Both the position numbers and the translations under genes were made by a program. From Rhodospirillales bacterium (GTDB taxonomy: Bacteria > Pseudomonadota > Alphaproteobacteria > Rhodospirillales_A > JACZKS01), in NCBI GenBank assembly GCA_018648445.1, contig JABGRG010000098.1, positions 1 to 15,276 of the forward strand: a stretch of 15,276 nt of DNA, given 5' to 3'. The stretch's first letter is position 1. Every line of letters begins with the position of its first letter. Shown here one piece after another: positions 1 through 6,342 of this stretch. A model generated the notes under the pieces. That model did no database searches. It saw only the letters and a list, made by a program, of their open reading frames with translations, and was not told the DNA's origin.

Positions 1-76
1 CTGATGCCGTATGCCCCGATCAAATAAGACGGTAGTCATGAATAATGTGGGCTAGATGCCTTTCGAGGGCAATCTT

Positions 77-274
77 CTAACGCTTGTTGCGGGAAGGGTA
101 GGATCTATTCGGCGTAGCGTTCCTCCACGCGTTCGAACGTTTGCTATGCGAACAGATTCGCTCGCCGGACCACGTGCTATGAAACGTGTCTTTGCACCTG
201 AGACACTGGCGAACCTTGGGGACATCCCAAGACGCCAGATTGCTTGATGCTTCTACGTTTGCGGATTTGGTCAT
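77..274 (-). CDS. small zinc-ribbon-like protein, 65 aa, fourth Cys replaced by Ser
   Basis: The protein is 65 residues. An AAGGAG ribosome binding site at 280-285, 5 nt upstream of the ATG at 274, decides this start; a longer in-frame reading from 343 has no such site. The core runs C-L-R-C, then about a dozen residues, GERIC-S-H-S-K, then a NAW(R) motif. This resembles a family of small alphaproteobacterial proteins with a CxxC...GER(V/I)CxxCK...W(R) pattern, which I know as uncharacterised and presumably metal-binding. Here the fourth expected Cys is Ser, encoded by AGC, one base from TGC. Metal binding may therefore be weakened or lost. The tail is basic (RNATPNRSYPSRNKR). The gene lies 53 nt downstream of the secreted repeat protein on the same strand and may be co-transcribed with it. 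No function can be assigned. Confidence 0.7.
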   Translation of the reverse strand: MTKSANVEASSNLASWDVPKVRQCLRCKDTFHSTWSGERICSHSKRSNAWRNATPNRSYPSRNKR

Positions 275-327
275 GAATGCTCCTTCGCGCGTTATCAGTA
301 TCGGGTGCATCCAGATGCACAGCCGTA

Positions 328-621
328 TCAAGACCGAACGCACTTATCACGGCGCTTTCGGTAGGGCCGGTTACACTCCCAATCGTTTCCCGAATAATCG
401 AGGTGAGCGTTCTCCGGCACCTTGATGGCGACACAGGCTCCGTCAGCTTCTCGATAGCCTTGATTACACTCCCATCCGCCACCGTAGCTCTTCGCCGTCG
501 CATTTTCGGGTATCCGGACCGAAGCACTCTCCGCGAACACTACGCCGGGGGCTGTTGCCCGAAGCGCCGTAAGAAGCATGGAGCAAAGGGAAATGGCAAT
601 TATTCGTCGCATCTTATTCAT
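328..621 (-). CDS. small secreted Cys-repeat protein with two (I/V)PENA...WECN...CV units
   Basis: The protein is 97 residues. Residues 1-30 look like a Sec signal peptide: MNKMRR, a hydrophobic stretch, then a likely cut after VVFA. The mature part holds two imperfect repeats of about 28-30 residues. Each has a PENA start, Y-x-G-x-x-W-E-C-N, Y-R, and a closing C-V, so there are two Cys per unit. These could form one disulfide per repeat in the periplasm. Proteins with such repeats are common in environmental proteobacteria and are usually annotated as hypothetical; I know of no proven role. The start is supported by AGGAG at 628-632, 6 nt before the ATG. The second repeat ends in a very basic tail (YRKRRDKCVRS), and larger relatives often carry more repeats, so this may be a short version. 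Confidence 0.75.
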   Translation of the reverse strand: MNKMRRIIAISLCSMLLTALRATAPGVVFAESASVRIPENATAKSYGGGWECNQGYREADGACVAIKVPENAHLDYSGNDWECNRPYRKRRDKCVRS

Positions 622-743
622 GCGTTACTCCTACCTGTCAATGCTACCACCATCTTTTGACCATCGTTGCCGATCTCTGTGAATCAGGTTTTCCAACTCC
701 GCCGCCGTCCCAAATGTTTTGATGACGGACAATCACGGTACAG

Positions 744-1220
744 TTGTTCAACGCCTACGCATCTTCTCTCGGGATCGATCTGGCCTACCAGGATTTCGCC
801 ACGGAACAGGCGACCCTGCCAGGCAAATATGCGCCACCAGCCGGAGAACTGCTTGTCGCGCGCGACAGTCACGGACTGCCGTTGGGATGCGTCGGCCTTA
901 GACCAATAAAGCCTAACGGGTGTTGCGAGATGAAGCGGCTCTTCGTCTCACACAAAGCGCGTAACTTTGGTCTCGGCAAGGCGCTGATAGATGCTATCAT
1001 CGGGGAGGCAGTGCGGATTGGATACAGCGAAATGCGGCTGGATACTTTGCCGAACATGACCGAGGCGATCTCTCTATACAAGCAATCAGGATTCGCATCG
1101 ATAAAGCCCTACTACGACACACCTATTACCGGTACAGTTTTCTTATCTAGATCGCTCGTAGCCGACCCGGGGGCGCATCCAGCGTCCGCCATCAATCCCC
1201 ACGAACCCCGTGGCGGATAG
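744..1220 (+). CDS. GNAT family N-acetyltransferase, N-terminally truncated, possibly frameshifted
   Basis: The 158-residue reading begins at a TTG. It matches the GNAT fold from the first helix onward: FNAYASSLGIDL, then TLPGKYAPP, the LLVARD strand, GCVGLRP, and the core strand CEMKRLFV. The acetyl-CoA loop RNFGLGKAL (Q/RxxGxG/A type) follows, then MRLDTLPNMTEAISLYKQSGF and PYYDTPITGTVFL. Relatives normally begin about 15-20 residues earlier with a strand of the IRxA type plus a DD...VR helix start. Here a TGA at 723 closes the frame and no convincing ribosome binding site precedes the TTG. The other plus frame just upstream reads MTDNHGTVV, which would continue into this frame if an 8-bp repeat were restored (see findings). 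The last 20 residues (VADPGAH...) are a non-conserved tail. The substrate is unknown. It is either a shortened active gene or a recent pseudogene. Confidence 0.6.
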   Translation: MFNAYASSLGIDLAYQDFATEQATLPGKYAPPAGELLVARDSHGLPLGCVGLRPIKPNGCCEMKRLFVSHKARNFGLGKALIDAIIGEAVRIGYSEMRLDTLPNMTEAISLYKQSGFASIKPYYDTPITGTVFLSRSLVADPGAHPASAINPHEPRGG

Positions 1221-1249
1221 GCACGAAGGTCTGGAAGGAGGCCCACGGC

Positions 1250-3235
1250 GTGGCACGAAAATCTCTGGCGGCAAGACACGCAACAATTTCAGTCATTCTG
1301 AAATATAACCTTCTGCGGCACGAAAACCTTCGAGAAGTCGTCATAGAGGGAATTTCCGAACGCAAGGAAGGCCCGTCGGATCGACCGATTAAGCAGTCGC
1401 TGTGGGATGTTCTTATCACTCTTTTCGAGGATTTTCTGAACGGTCAAACCACATTGATATCGGACCTGCATGTCGAAACCGGCCTCGCCAAGCCAACGGT
1501 TAGCAGACGGCTTCAGGAACTCGTTTCGATGGGGTTCGTTGCGATCCGCACCGACGAGGAGGATCGCCGATGCCGAATCATCTCTCTGACGGAGAAATAT
1601 AAGAGAATCATCAACGAATTCGTCGCGAATTGCTCGAACGAATTCCGAGACCTCATTGATATCCACGACAAGCGTCAACGCGATCTGGCGGAGCAGTCAC
1701 TTCTTGAAAGCGAAGAACGGTTTCGTGATCTGGTCGAAGGTTCCATTCAGGGCACCTTTATCAGCCAGAATGGAAAGTTCAAGTTCGCCAACCAATCGGC
1801 AGCGGACATATTGGGATATGACGCCCCGCAGGACCTCTTAGCCCTTTCGGGCTCATCCGAGACGATTGCACCCCACGAACGTGACCGCCTCGTGGGATAT
1901 AGCAAAGCCCGCCTTCGCGGCGAAGAGGCTCCCATCTATTACGAATACCAAGGTCTTCGCAAAGATGGATCGCTGGTTTGGCTTGAGAATCAGGTAAGAG
2001 TAGTAAGCTGGAAAAACAAACCGGCGATCCAGGTAACCTTCATTGATATCTCCGACCGCAAGAGGGCGGAAGAGGATCTTCGCGCGAGCGAAGAGCGCTT
2101 CAGGGCCCTGTTTGAGAACGCGAACGCCGCTATCAACATAAAGGATGACAAAGGTCGAATCATTCTGTCCAATCAGAAATACAAGGAACTGTTTTCGACG
2201 GACGGGCGGCTCGAAGAAGCCGGAAAAACCATCTACGATGTCCATGACCGTGATCTGGCCGATTTCGTCCTTGCCATTGATCGGAAAGTCATCGCAACCG
2301 GTGAGCCGGTCACCAAAGAGTTGCAGATTCCCTTCGTCGATGGATCTGTGGCCGACTGCGTCATCAATAAATTTCCGATTCCCGATCCGAACGGCAACAG
2401 CATTTGGGTCGGCTCGGTGGTTGCCGATATCACCGAACTCCGCGTCGCGGAACAAAAATTGGCAGAAAGGGATGCCCAGTTGCGCGCGTTTTTTGAATCG
2501 GCAAACGAGGCCTTATTCATCAAAGACGCTGACCTGAGGTATGCGCGCATCAATCAATTTGGGGCGGAGTTTTTTGGCTTTCCAGAGGAAGCGATCATCG
2601 GCAAGACGGATGCCGAACTTTTTCCTGCGAATGAAGCTGAAATCATTTCGGCAATGGACAGGCAGGTATTAGAGGGCAACGCCATTCGCGCGGAGCCCGA
2701 ATTAGTGCGGGGTGGCTCGAACCGCTCGAAACGGAGCATCGAAACCTCGAAGGCACCGGTGCGCGACAATAGTGGCAATATTGTGGGGTTGTGCGGAATA
2801 AGCCGGGACATTACTGAGCGCAAGAGGGCGGAAAAGGCACTTCGCGAAAGCGAAGAGCGTTTTTCCAAAGCGTTTCACGGAAATCCGGTGCCGATGGCAA
2901 TATCAGTGATCGAAGACGGTAGATTGATCGATATGAACCAAGCTTGGCTGTCGATGCTAGGCCACTCCCGTGAGGAGGTGCTCGGAAAAACCGCCGCAGA
3001 ATTGAGTGGCTGGACTGATATGGACCAACGGTCAGTTTATATTGATCAGCTCATTCGGGAGGGTTCGGTTCGCGATTTCGAAACAAGCTATATCAGGAAG
3101 GATGGCACGGTTAGCAATGCCGTATTGTCCGCGGACATAATCGAAGTTGCTGGCGAGAGACGGATTTTGGTGACTTCCTTCGATGTCACCGAGAAGAGAT
3201 CATTGGAACGGAAATTGGCCGAAACTAAGAGATAG
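1250..3235 (+). CDS. MarR-type winged-helix regulator with four C-terminal PAS domains
   Basis: The protein is 661 residues and starts at GTG, with AAGGAGG at 1235-1241, 8 nt upstream. Residues about 48-125 form a MarR-like winged helix: a helix, KPTVSRRLQELVSMGF as recognition helix, then the wing IRTDEEDRRCRIISLTEK. Four PAS domains follow at about 152-272, 278-400, 405-525 and 531-650, joined by S-box linkers of the D-I-(S/T)-(D/E)-R-K-R-A-E type followed by (L/A)R-x-S-EERF. There is no HisKA, ATPase, GGDEF or receiver domain and no membrane segment. It is therefore best read as a cytoplasmic one-component regulator in which PAS domains sense a ligand, redox state or oxygen and modulate DNA binding. 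The protein ends with SLERKLAETKR, the position where a histidine-kinase H-box region starts in related PAS kinases, including the one at 7788-11882. The ligand is unknown. Alternatively it derives from a kinase that lost its output. Confidence 0.85.
   Translation: MARKSLAARHATISVILKYNLLRHENLREVVIEGISERKEGPSDRPIKQSLWDVLITLFEDFLNGQTTLISDLHVETGLAKPTVSRRLQELVSMGFVAIRTDEEDRRCRIISLTEKYKRIINEFVANCSNEFRDLIDIHDKRQRDLAEQSLLESEERFRDLVEGSIQGTFISQNGKFKFANQSAADILGYDAPQDLLALSGSSETIAPHERDRLVGYSKARLRGEEAPIYYEYQGLRKDGSLVWLENQVRVVSWKNKPAIQVTFIDISDRKRAEEDLRASEERFRALFENANAAINIKDDKGRIILSNQKYKELFSTDGRLEEAGKTIYDVHDRDLADFVLAIDRKVIATGEPVTKELQIPFVDGSVADCVINKFPIPDPNGNSIWVGSVVADITELRVAEQKLAERDAQLRAFFESANEALFIKDADLRYARINQFGAEFFGFPEEAIIGKTDAELFPANEAEIISAMDRQVLEGNAIRAEPELVRGGSNRSKRSIETSKAPVRDNSGNIVGLCGISRDITERKRAEKALRESEERFSKAFHGNPVPMAISVIEDGRLIDMNQAWLSMLGHSREEVLGKTAAELSGWTDMDQRSVYIDQLIREGSVRDFETSYIRKDGTVSNAVLSADIIEVAGERRILVTSFDVTEKRSLERKLAETKR
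2058..2862 (+). repeat. direct repeat pair coding for PAS linkers (2058-2100 and 2820-2862)
   Basis: Two 43-bp stretches starting GCAAGAGGGCGGAA differ at about six positions. Both encode the linker R-K-R-A-E ... L-R-x-S-EER between successive PAS domains. The similarity at DNA level suggests internal duplication of a PAS module or gene conversion between linkers, and the pair is a potential site for recombination that would add or remove PAS units. Confidence 0.6.
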
Positions 3236-3286
3236 AGGGCGGCAGGGCGATCCGCGCCCGTCACAATCCTAGCTGCGCCCACCATC

Positions 3287-4231
3287 TCATTCGCCGGGCA
3301 AGACCTTTCCCGAAATCACGCCGCCCTCAACGAGGTTTGTAATAAGTTCAATCACGAGATTGCGAACAGCAACCTCGGCTTGGCGGGTTGGGTTTCGTTT
3401 GTGACAATCGAGAACAATGGTTCGTTGGAGATCCGGTTCGACGATCTGGCGGGCGACGAGTTTCCCCTGTCGGCATTCCTCGACGACCGCGCATTGCGAC
3501 AGGACCGTATTGCCAATTCCGCTTGATATTGCCGCCTTGAGTGCTGCGAGCCCGGTCACCTCGGCCAGCGGTTCGACGGTGAGCCCACATTCCAGGGCCG
3601 TCTTTTCCAGGGCCATGCGCATGCTGTTGCCGGGCGCCGTGAGAATAAGCGGATGGTCGAAGATCTCGGAAAAGCGGATGGTTTCCGACCCCGGTGGCAG
3701 CATATCGGGCGTTCCCACAAGATAGAGCGGCTCTTCAACCAGCGGCGTGGTTTGGCGACCGGCTCCGCCGGTCACCGTTTGGGCGACGGTAACGGCCATA
3801 TCGACACGATCCGTCTTGACCCATTCCCTTAGGGTGGCGCTGAAGTTTTCGACGATCTGCAAACGGACCTCCGGAAATTGCTCGCGCGCCACCCTGAGCA
3901 AATGGGGGATCATCAGAATGCCGGCGCTGCCGGAAAATCCGACCCGGACCGTGCCAGCGACATTATCTGACTGGCGTTCGATTTCGTTTTGCGCCTCGTC
4001 GAGAATGCGTAGTGCGGAAACCGCGTGGGGCATCAGCGACTGCCCTGCTTCGGTCAAGACAACACCGTGGGCTTTGCGCGAAAAAAGGGAAACCCCGAGT
4101 TCCTTCTCCAGGTTGCCGATATGGTGGCTAAGCGCCGGTTGAACCATATTCAGGGTTTTGGCGGCCTGGGAAAGGGACCCGTGGTGGGCAACCCTGACAA
4201 AAAACCGAAGCGCTTTGGAATCCAATGCCAT
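3287..4231 (-). CDS. LysR family transcriptional regulator of the KDG cassette
   Basis: The protein is 314 residues from the ATG at 4231. This start lies 5 nt after the kdgK stop and begins MALDSKALRFFVRVA, the usual LysR N-terminus; a start at 4300 would overlap kdgK and add 23 atypical residues. Residues 1-60 are the winged helix-turn-helix (SLSQAAKTLNMVQPALSHHIGNLEKELGVSLF), followed by a linker helix. Residues about 93-300 are the effector-binding domain (TVRVGFSGSAGILMIP...). The N-terminus recalls the Nac/Cbl-like branch. The gene is the second of a two-gene minus-strand operon with kdgK, and a T-N11-A dyad lies in the kdgK/aldolase divergent promoter. It is inferred to control kdgK, itself and the aldolase in response to a sugar-acid intermediate. 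The effector cannot be read from sequence. Confidence 0.92.
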   Translation of the reverse strand: MALDSKALRFFVRVAHHGSLSQAAKTLNMVQPALSHHIGNLEKELGVSLFSRKAHGVVLTEAGQSLMPHAVSALRILDEAQNEIERQSDNVAGTVRVGFSGSAGILMIPHLLRVAREQFPEVRLQIVENFSATLREWVKTDRVDMAVTVAQTVTGGAGRQTTPLVEEPLYLVGTPDMLPPGSETIRFSEIFDHPLILTAPGNSMRMALEKTALECGLTVEPLAEVTGLAALKAAISSGIGNTVLSQCAVVEECRQGKLVARQIVEPDLQRTIVLDCHKRNPTRQAEVAVRNLVIELITNLVEGGVISGKVLPGE

Positions 4232-4236
4232 GGCGC

Positions 4237-5187
4237 CTACCGATTGACCGTGGCGTTGCCGTCGCAGAATGCGTCCAGGGCTTCCGGTGTCGGCATGCAC
4301 TCGAAGAACCCGGGAAGACGAACGGCGAACCCGGCAACGGCATTGCCCATGCGCACCGCCGCATCGATCGATTGCCCGCGCAACACCGATACGATAAATC
4401 CGGCAGCGAATGCGTCGCCCGCACCGACACGTTCAACCGGGTCGTCGGTGGGGTATCCGGGAACGAGCTTCCGGTCGGTGCCCGATGATAGCCATGCGCC
4501 TTCCTTCCCCCACTTCAACACCACGTCCGTCGGTCCCAGCCCGTGGAGATAATCGAGGAAATCATCATGGGTTCCTTCGCCCAAAAGCTTGGTCAGGTCG
4601 TCACGCCCGGCAAGGAGATAGTCGGCTTCGCGCATCATCGGTTCCAAGGCCGTGCGCGCTTCGGCCGCCGTCCACAGTTTCAAACGAATATTGGTGTCGA
4701 ATACGACCGCCACGCCGTGGCGTTTCGCGATGTCGAACGCCGTCTCGACCGTGCGCCGACAGTTTTCCGACAAGCCCGGTGTAATCCCGGAAATCAAAAG
4801 AATGCGTGCCTGCGCAATATAATCTTCGTCGACATCATCGGGTGTCATGCCCGACGCCGCAGATCCGCCCCGATAGAAGAACACCGAGTTGCGACCTTCG
4901 GGTTGCTGGTCCTGAAAAAAGACACCGGTTGGCCGGTCTTCATCGGCACCTACCTGCGACACATCGACTTTTTCGGCCCGCATTTCCATAAGTGAGAAAG
5001 CGCCGAATTCGTCGGCTCCGACGCGGCTGATCCATCCCGCCGAGTGGCCAAGCCGACTGACGCCAACTGCCACATTTGTCTCGGATCCACCGAGGCGTTT
5101 GATGAAACGGCGGCACCGGCGCATCAAACCGGCTTCTTCAGCGATGAAGGCAACACAGGCCTCACCAAGGGTTACGAACTCCGGCAT
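4237..5187 (-). CDS. kdgK: 2-dehydro-3-deoxygluconokinase (PfkB family)
   Basis: The protein is 316 residues, a normal PfkB length. It phosphorylates a sugar or sugar acid with ATP, most likely 2-keto-3-deoxygluconate to KDPG in the cytoplasm. Supporting motifs: GGSETNVAVGVSRLG at 33-47 (PfkB signature 1), the KDG-kinase-like FFYRGGSAAS at 103-112, FDTNIRLKLW at 163-172 (compare FDxNxRxxLW), LKWGKEGA at 224-231, and GAGDAFAAGF at 255-264 with D258 as catalytic base. GGAGGT sits 5 nt before the ATG. It diverges from the aldolase gene across 155 nt and is followed 5 nt later by the LysR gene. The YRxxSA and FDxNxRxxLW motifs favour KDG kinase over ribokinase or fructokinase; related substrates such as KDGal are not excluded. 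Confidence 0.85.
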   Translation of the reverse strand: MPEFVTLGEACVAFIAEEAGLMRRCRRFIKRLGGSETNVAVGVSRLGHSAGWISRVGADEFGAFSLMEMRAEKVDVSQVGADEDRPTGVFFQDQQPEGRNSVFFYRGGSAASGMTPDDVDEDYIAQARILLISGITPGLSENCRRTVETAFDIAKRHGVAVVFDTNIRLKLWTAAEARTALEPMMREADYLLAGRDDLTKLLGEGTHDDFLDYLHGLGPTDVVLKWGKEGAWLSSGTDRKLVPGYPTDDPVERVGAGDAFAAGFIVSVLRGQSIDAAVRMGNAVAGFAVRLPGFFECMPTPEALDAFCDGNATVNR

Positions 5188-5342
5188 TGATTACCTCCGA
5201 CCCAATCCTCTCCAGCTTGCGGAAGGGCAGCTTCCTGACGCTTGAAAAATAAACGTCCTTATGATAGAACGCTAGATATCAAAATAATCTATATCACAGG
5301 GCGTCTTATAAATCTACTCCGCCCGTATCGAGGAAGCGAAAA
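5188..5342. promoter_or_regulatory. divergent promoter region kdgK / aldolase
   Basis: This is a 155-nt AT-rich gap between divergent starts. On the plus strand, TATAAA at 5307-5312 is a possible -10 without a good -35, consistent with an activator-dependent promoter. On the minus strand, TATCAT (complement of 5260-5265) is a possible -10 for kdgK. The ribosome binding sites are GGAGGT (minus, 5193-5198) and GAGGA (plus, 5330-5334). The LysR-type dyad at 5275-5295 lies between the two putative -10 elements. Promoter elements were assigned by eye. Confidence 0.45.
5275..5295. promoter_or_regulatory. LysR-type binding site, T-N11-A dyad
   Basis: The sequence GATAT-N11-ATATC forms perfect 5-bp inverted arms with exactly 11 nt between the inner T (5279) and A (5291). 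This is the classic LysR recognition layout. It is centred at 5285, inside the kdgK/aldolase divergent gap, next to a cassette that encodes a LysR protein. Binding by that protein is inferred. Confidence 0.6.
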
Positions 5343-6230
5343 ATGAGTGACGTTAAATTCCGTGGCAACATTCCCGCCCTTCTTACCCCCTTCACCCAAG
5401 ATGGCGAAGTGGACGTTCCCAAGCTTCGGGCTTTCATCGATTATCTGGCTCCTCAGGTGGGCGGTCTATTTGCGTGCGGCTCCTACGCATCCGGCCCACT
5501 GCTCAGTGACAAACAGCGCCGACAGGTGATGGAAATCGTTGCCGAACAGGTTCAGGGGCGCGTTCCGGTGATTTTGCATGTGGGCCATCCGTCCACGGAT
5601 GTGACGCTGGAAACGGCCAAGGTCGCCGATCGCTTGGGTTTCGACGGCATCTCCAGCCTGCCGCCCTACTATTATCATCACAGTGCACAGTCGGTGACCG
5701 ATCACTTCCTGCGCCTGATCGACGCGGTGGAGACGCCGGTTTACGTCTATCACAACCCGTCGCTTGCCAATAACACGGTGTCGCCGGCGCAACTGGCGGA
5801 ATTGGCCGAGCACGGCCTTGCCGGCGTCAAGGACAGCAGCGCCAATATCAAGAATTTCTACGATTTCATCGACGCCGTCGATAAACCCGGGTTCGGTTTC
5901 ATCATCGGATCGCAGACCCTGATCCTGCCCGCTTTGCAGGCAGGCGGACATGGTTGCGTTTCGGGTGTTGGCAATCTTTATCCGAAGTTCATCAAGGCCA
6001 TTTTCGACGCCTATGAGGACGGTGACCACGAGCGCGCGCTCGAGCTCCAGTTTGAAGCCAACGTAATGCGGGCCGTTTGCGGCGCCGGTATTCCCATTCC
6101 CTTCTATCACGTCGCGCTCAAGCAGCGCGGCGTCGACATTGGCTATCCCAAGGCGCCGCTCAGAATGCCGGACGAGGCCGAGGTCGAACGCATCAAACGC
6201 GATACCGCCGTCTACGCCGAATGGAATTGA
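5343..6230 (+). CDS. DHDPS/NAL family aldolase, probable 2-keto-3-deoxy sugar acid aldolase
   Basis: The protein is 295 residues, the usual length for the class I aldolase TIM barrel of the dihydrodipicolinate synthase / N-acetylneuraminate lyase family. It starts GNIPALLTPFTQDGEVD, the family's N-terminal strand. GSYASG at 46-51 takes the place of the GTTGE pyruvate-carboxylate loop. YVYHNP at 134-139 supplies the catalytic Tyr (Y136), and GVKDSS at 161-166 supplies the Schiff-base Lys (K163). The altered GTTGE motif and the adjacent KDG kinase argue against lysine biosynthesis. A role in cleaving or forming KDG-like acids (pyruvate plus aldehyde) is likely. Alternatives are 5-dehydro-4-deoxyglucarate dehydratase or a hydroxy-oxoglutarate-type aldolase. 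GAGGA lies 8 nt before the ATG. Its promoter region holds the LysR dyad. Confidence 0.88.
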   Translation: MSDVKFRGNIPALLTPFTQDGEVDVPKLRAFIDYLAPQVGGLFACGSYASGPLLSDKQRRQVMEIVAEQVQGRVPVILHVGHPSTDVTLETAKVADRLGFDGISSLPPYYYHHSAQSVTDHFLRLIDAVETPVYVYHNPSLANNTVSPAQLAELAEHGLAGVKDSSANIKNFYDFIDAVDKPGFGFIIGSQTLILPALQAGGHGCVSGVGNLYPKFIKAIFDAYEDGDHERALELQFEANVMRAVCGAGIPIPFYHVALKQRGVDIGYPKAPLRMPDEAEVERIKRDTAVYAEWN

Positions 6231-6241
6231 AAAAAACTCTG

Positions 6242-6257
6242 ACGGGTTCCCACCCGT
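6242..6257. other. stem-loop after the aldolase gene
   Basis: ACGGG-ttccca-CCCGT gives a 5-bp stem with a 6-nt loop. A run of seven A lies just upstream at 6230-6236, so read on the minus strand this is a stem followed 5 nt later by seven T, resembling a weak Rho-independent terminator. On the plus strand no T run follows. A second small stem, TTGAG-gttt-CTCAA, lies at 6261-6274. Confidence 0.35.
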
Positions 6258-6276
6258 AAATTGAGGTTTCTCAATG

Positions 6277-6330
6277 CCTGCCAGCAGCAATATTCGTATA
6301 TTATAATATACGAATATTGCTGCTGGCAGG
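6277..6330. repeat. perfect 54-bp palindrome upstream of the usp gene
   Basis: Positions 6277-6303 are the exact reverse complement of 6304-6330, with no spacer and no mismatch. Each arm is GC-rich at its outer end (CCTGCCAGCAGC) and AT-rich at the centre (ATATTATAATAT). As RNA it would fold into a hairpin of about 25 bp with a 4-nt loop. Its last bases (AGG) run into the purine-rich AGGGGA at 6328-6333, a likely ribosome binding site for the gene starting at 6343. Possible roles are a dimer-binding operator, an RNA element that masks the ribosome binding site, a termination or RNase III site, or the scar of a fold-back element. No T run follows the right arm, so a standard terminator is unlikely. 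Confidence 0.95.
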
Positions 6331-6342
6331 GGATACAAGGCG

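Noticed and set aside
177..527. 116-residue minus-strand frame overlapping both small genes
   Set aside because: It overlaps two genes that have good ribosome binding sites and recognisable Cys patterns; it has neither.
3236..3286. GGGCG/CGCCC stem between convergent MarR-PAS and LysR genes
   Set aside because: Only 5 bp with no T run, so I do not call it a terminator.
4232..4300. Extended N-terminus for the LysR protein from 4300
   Set aside because: It would add 23 residues unlike LysR proteins and overlap the end of kdgK. The ATG at 4231 gives the standard N-terminus.
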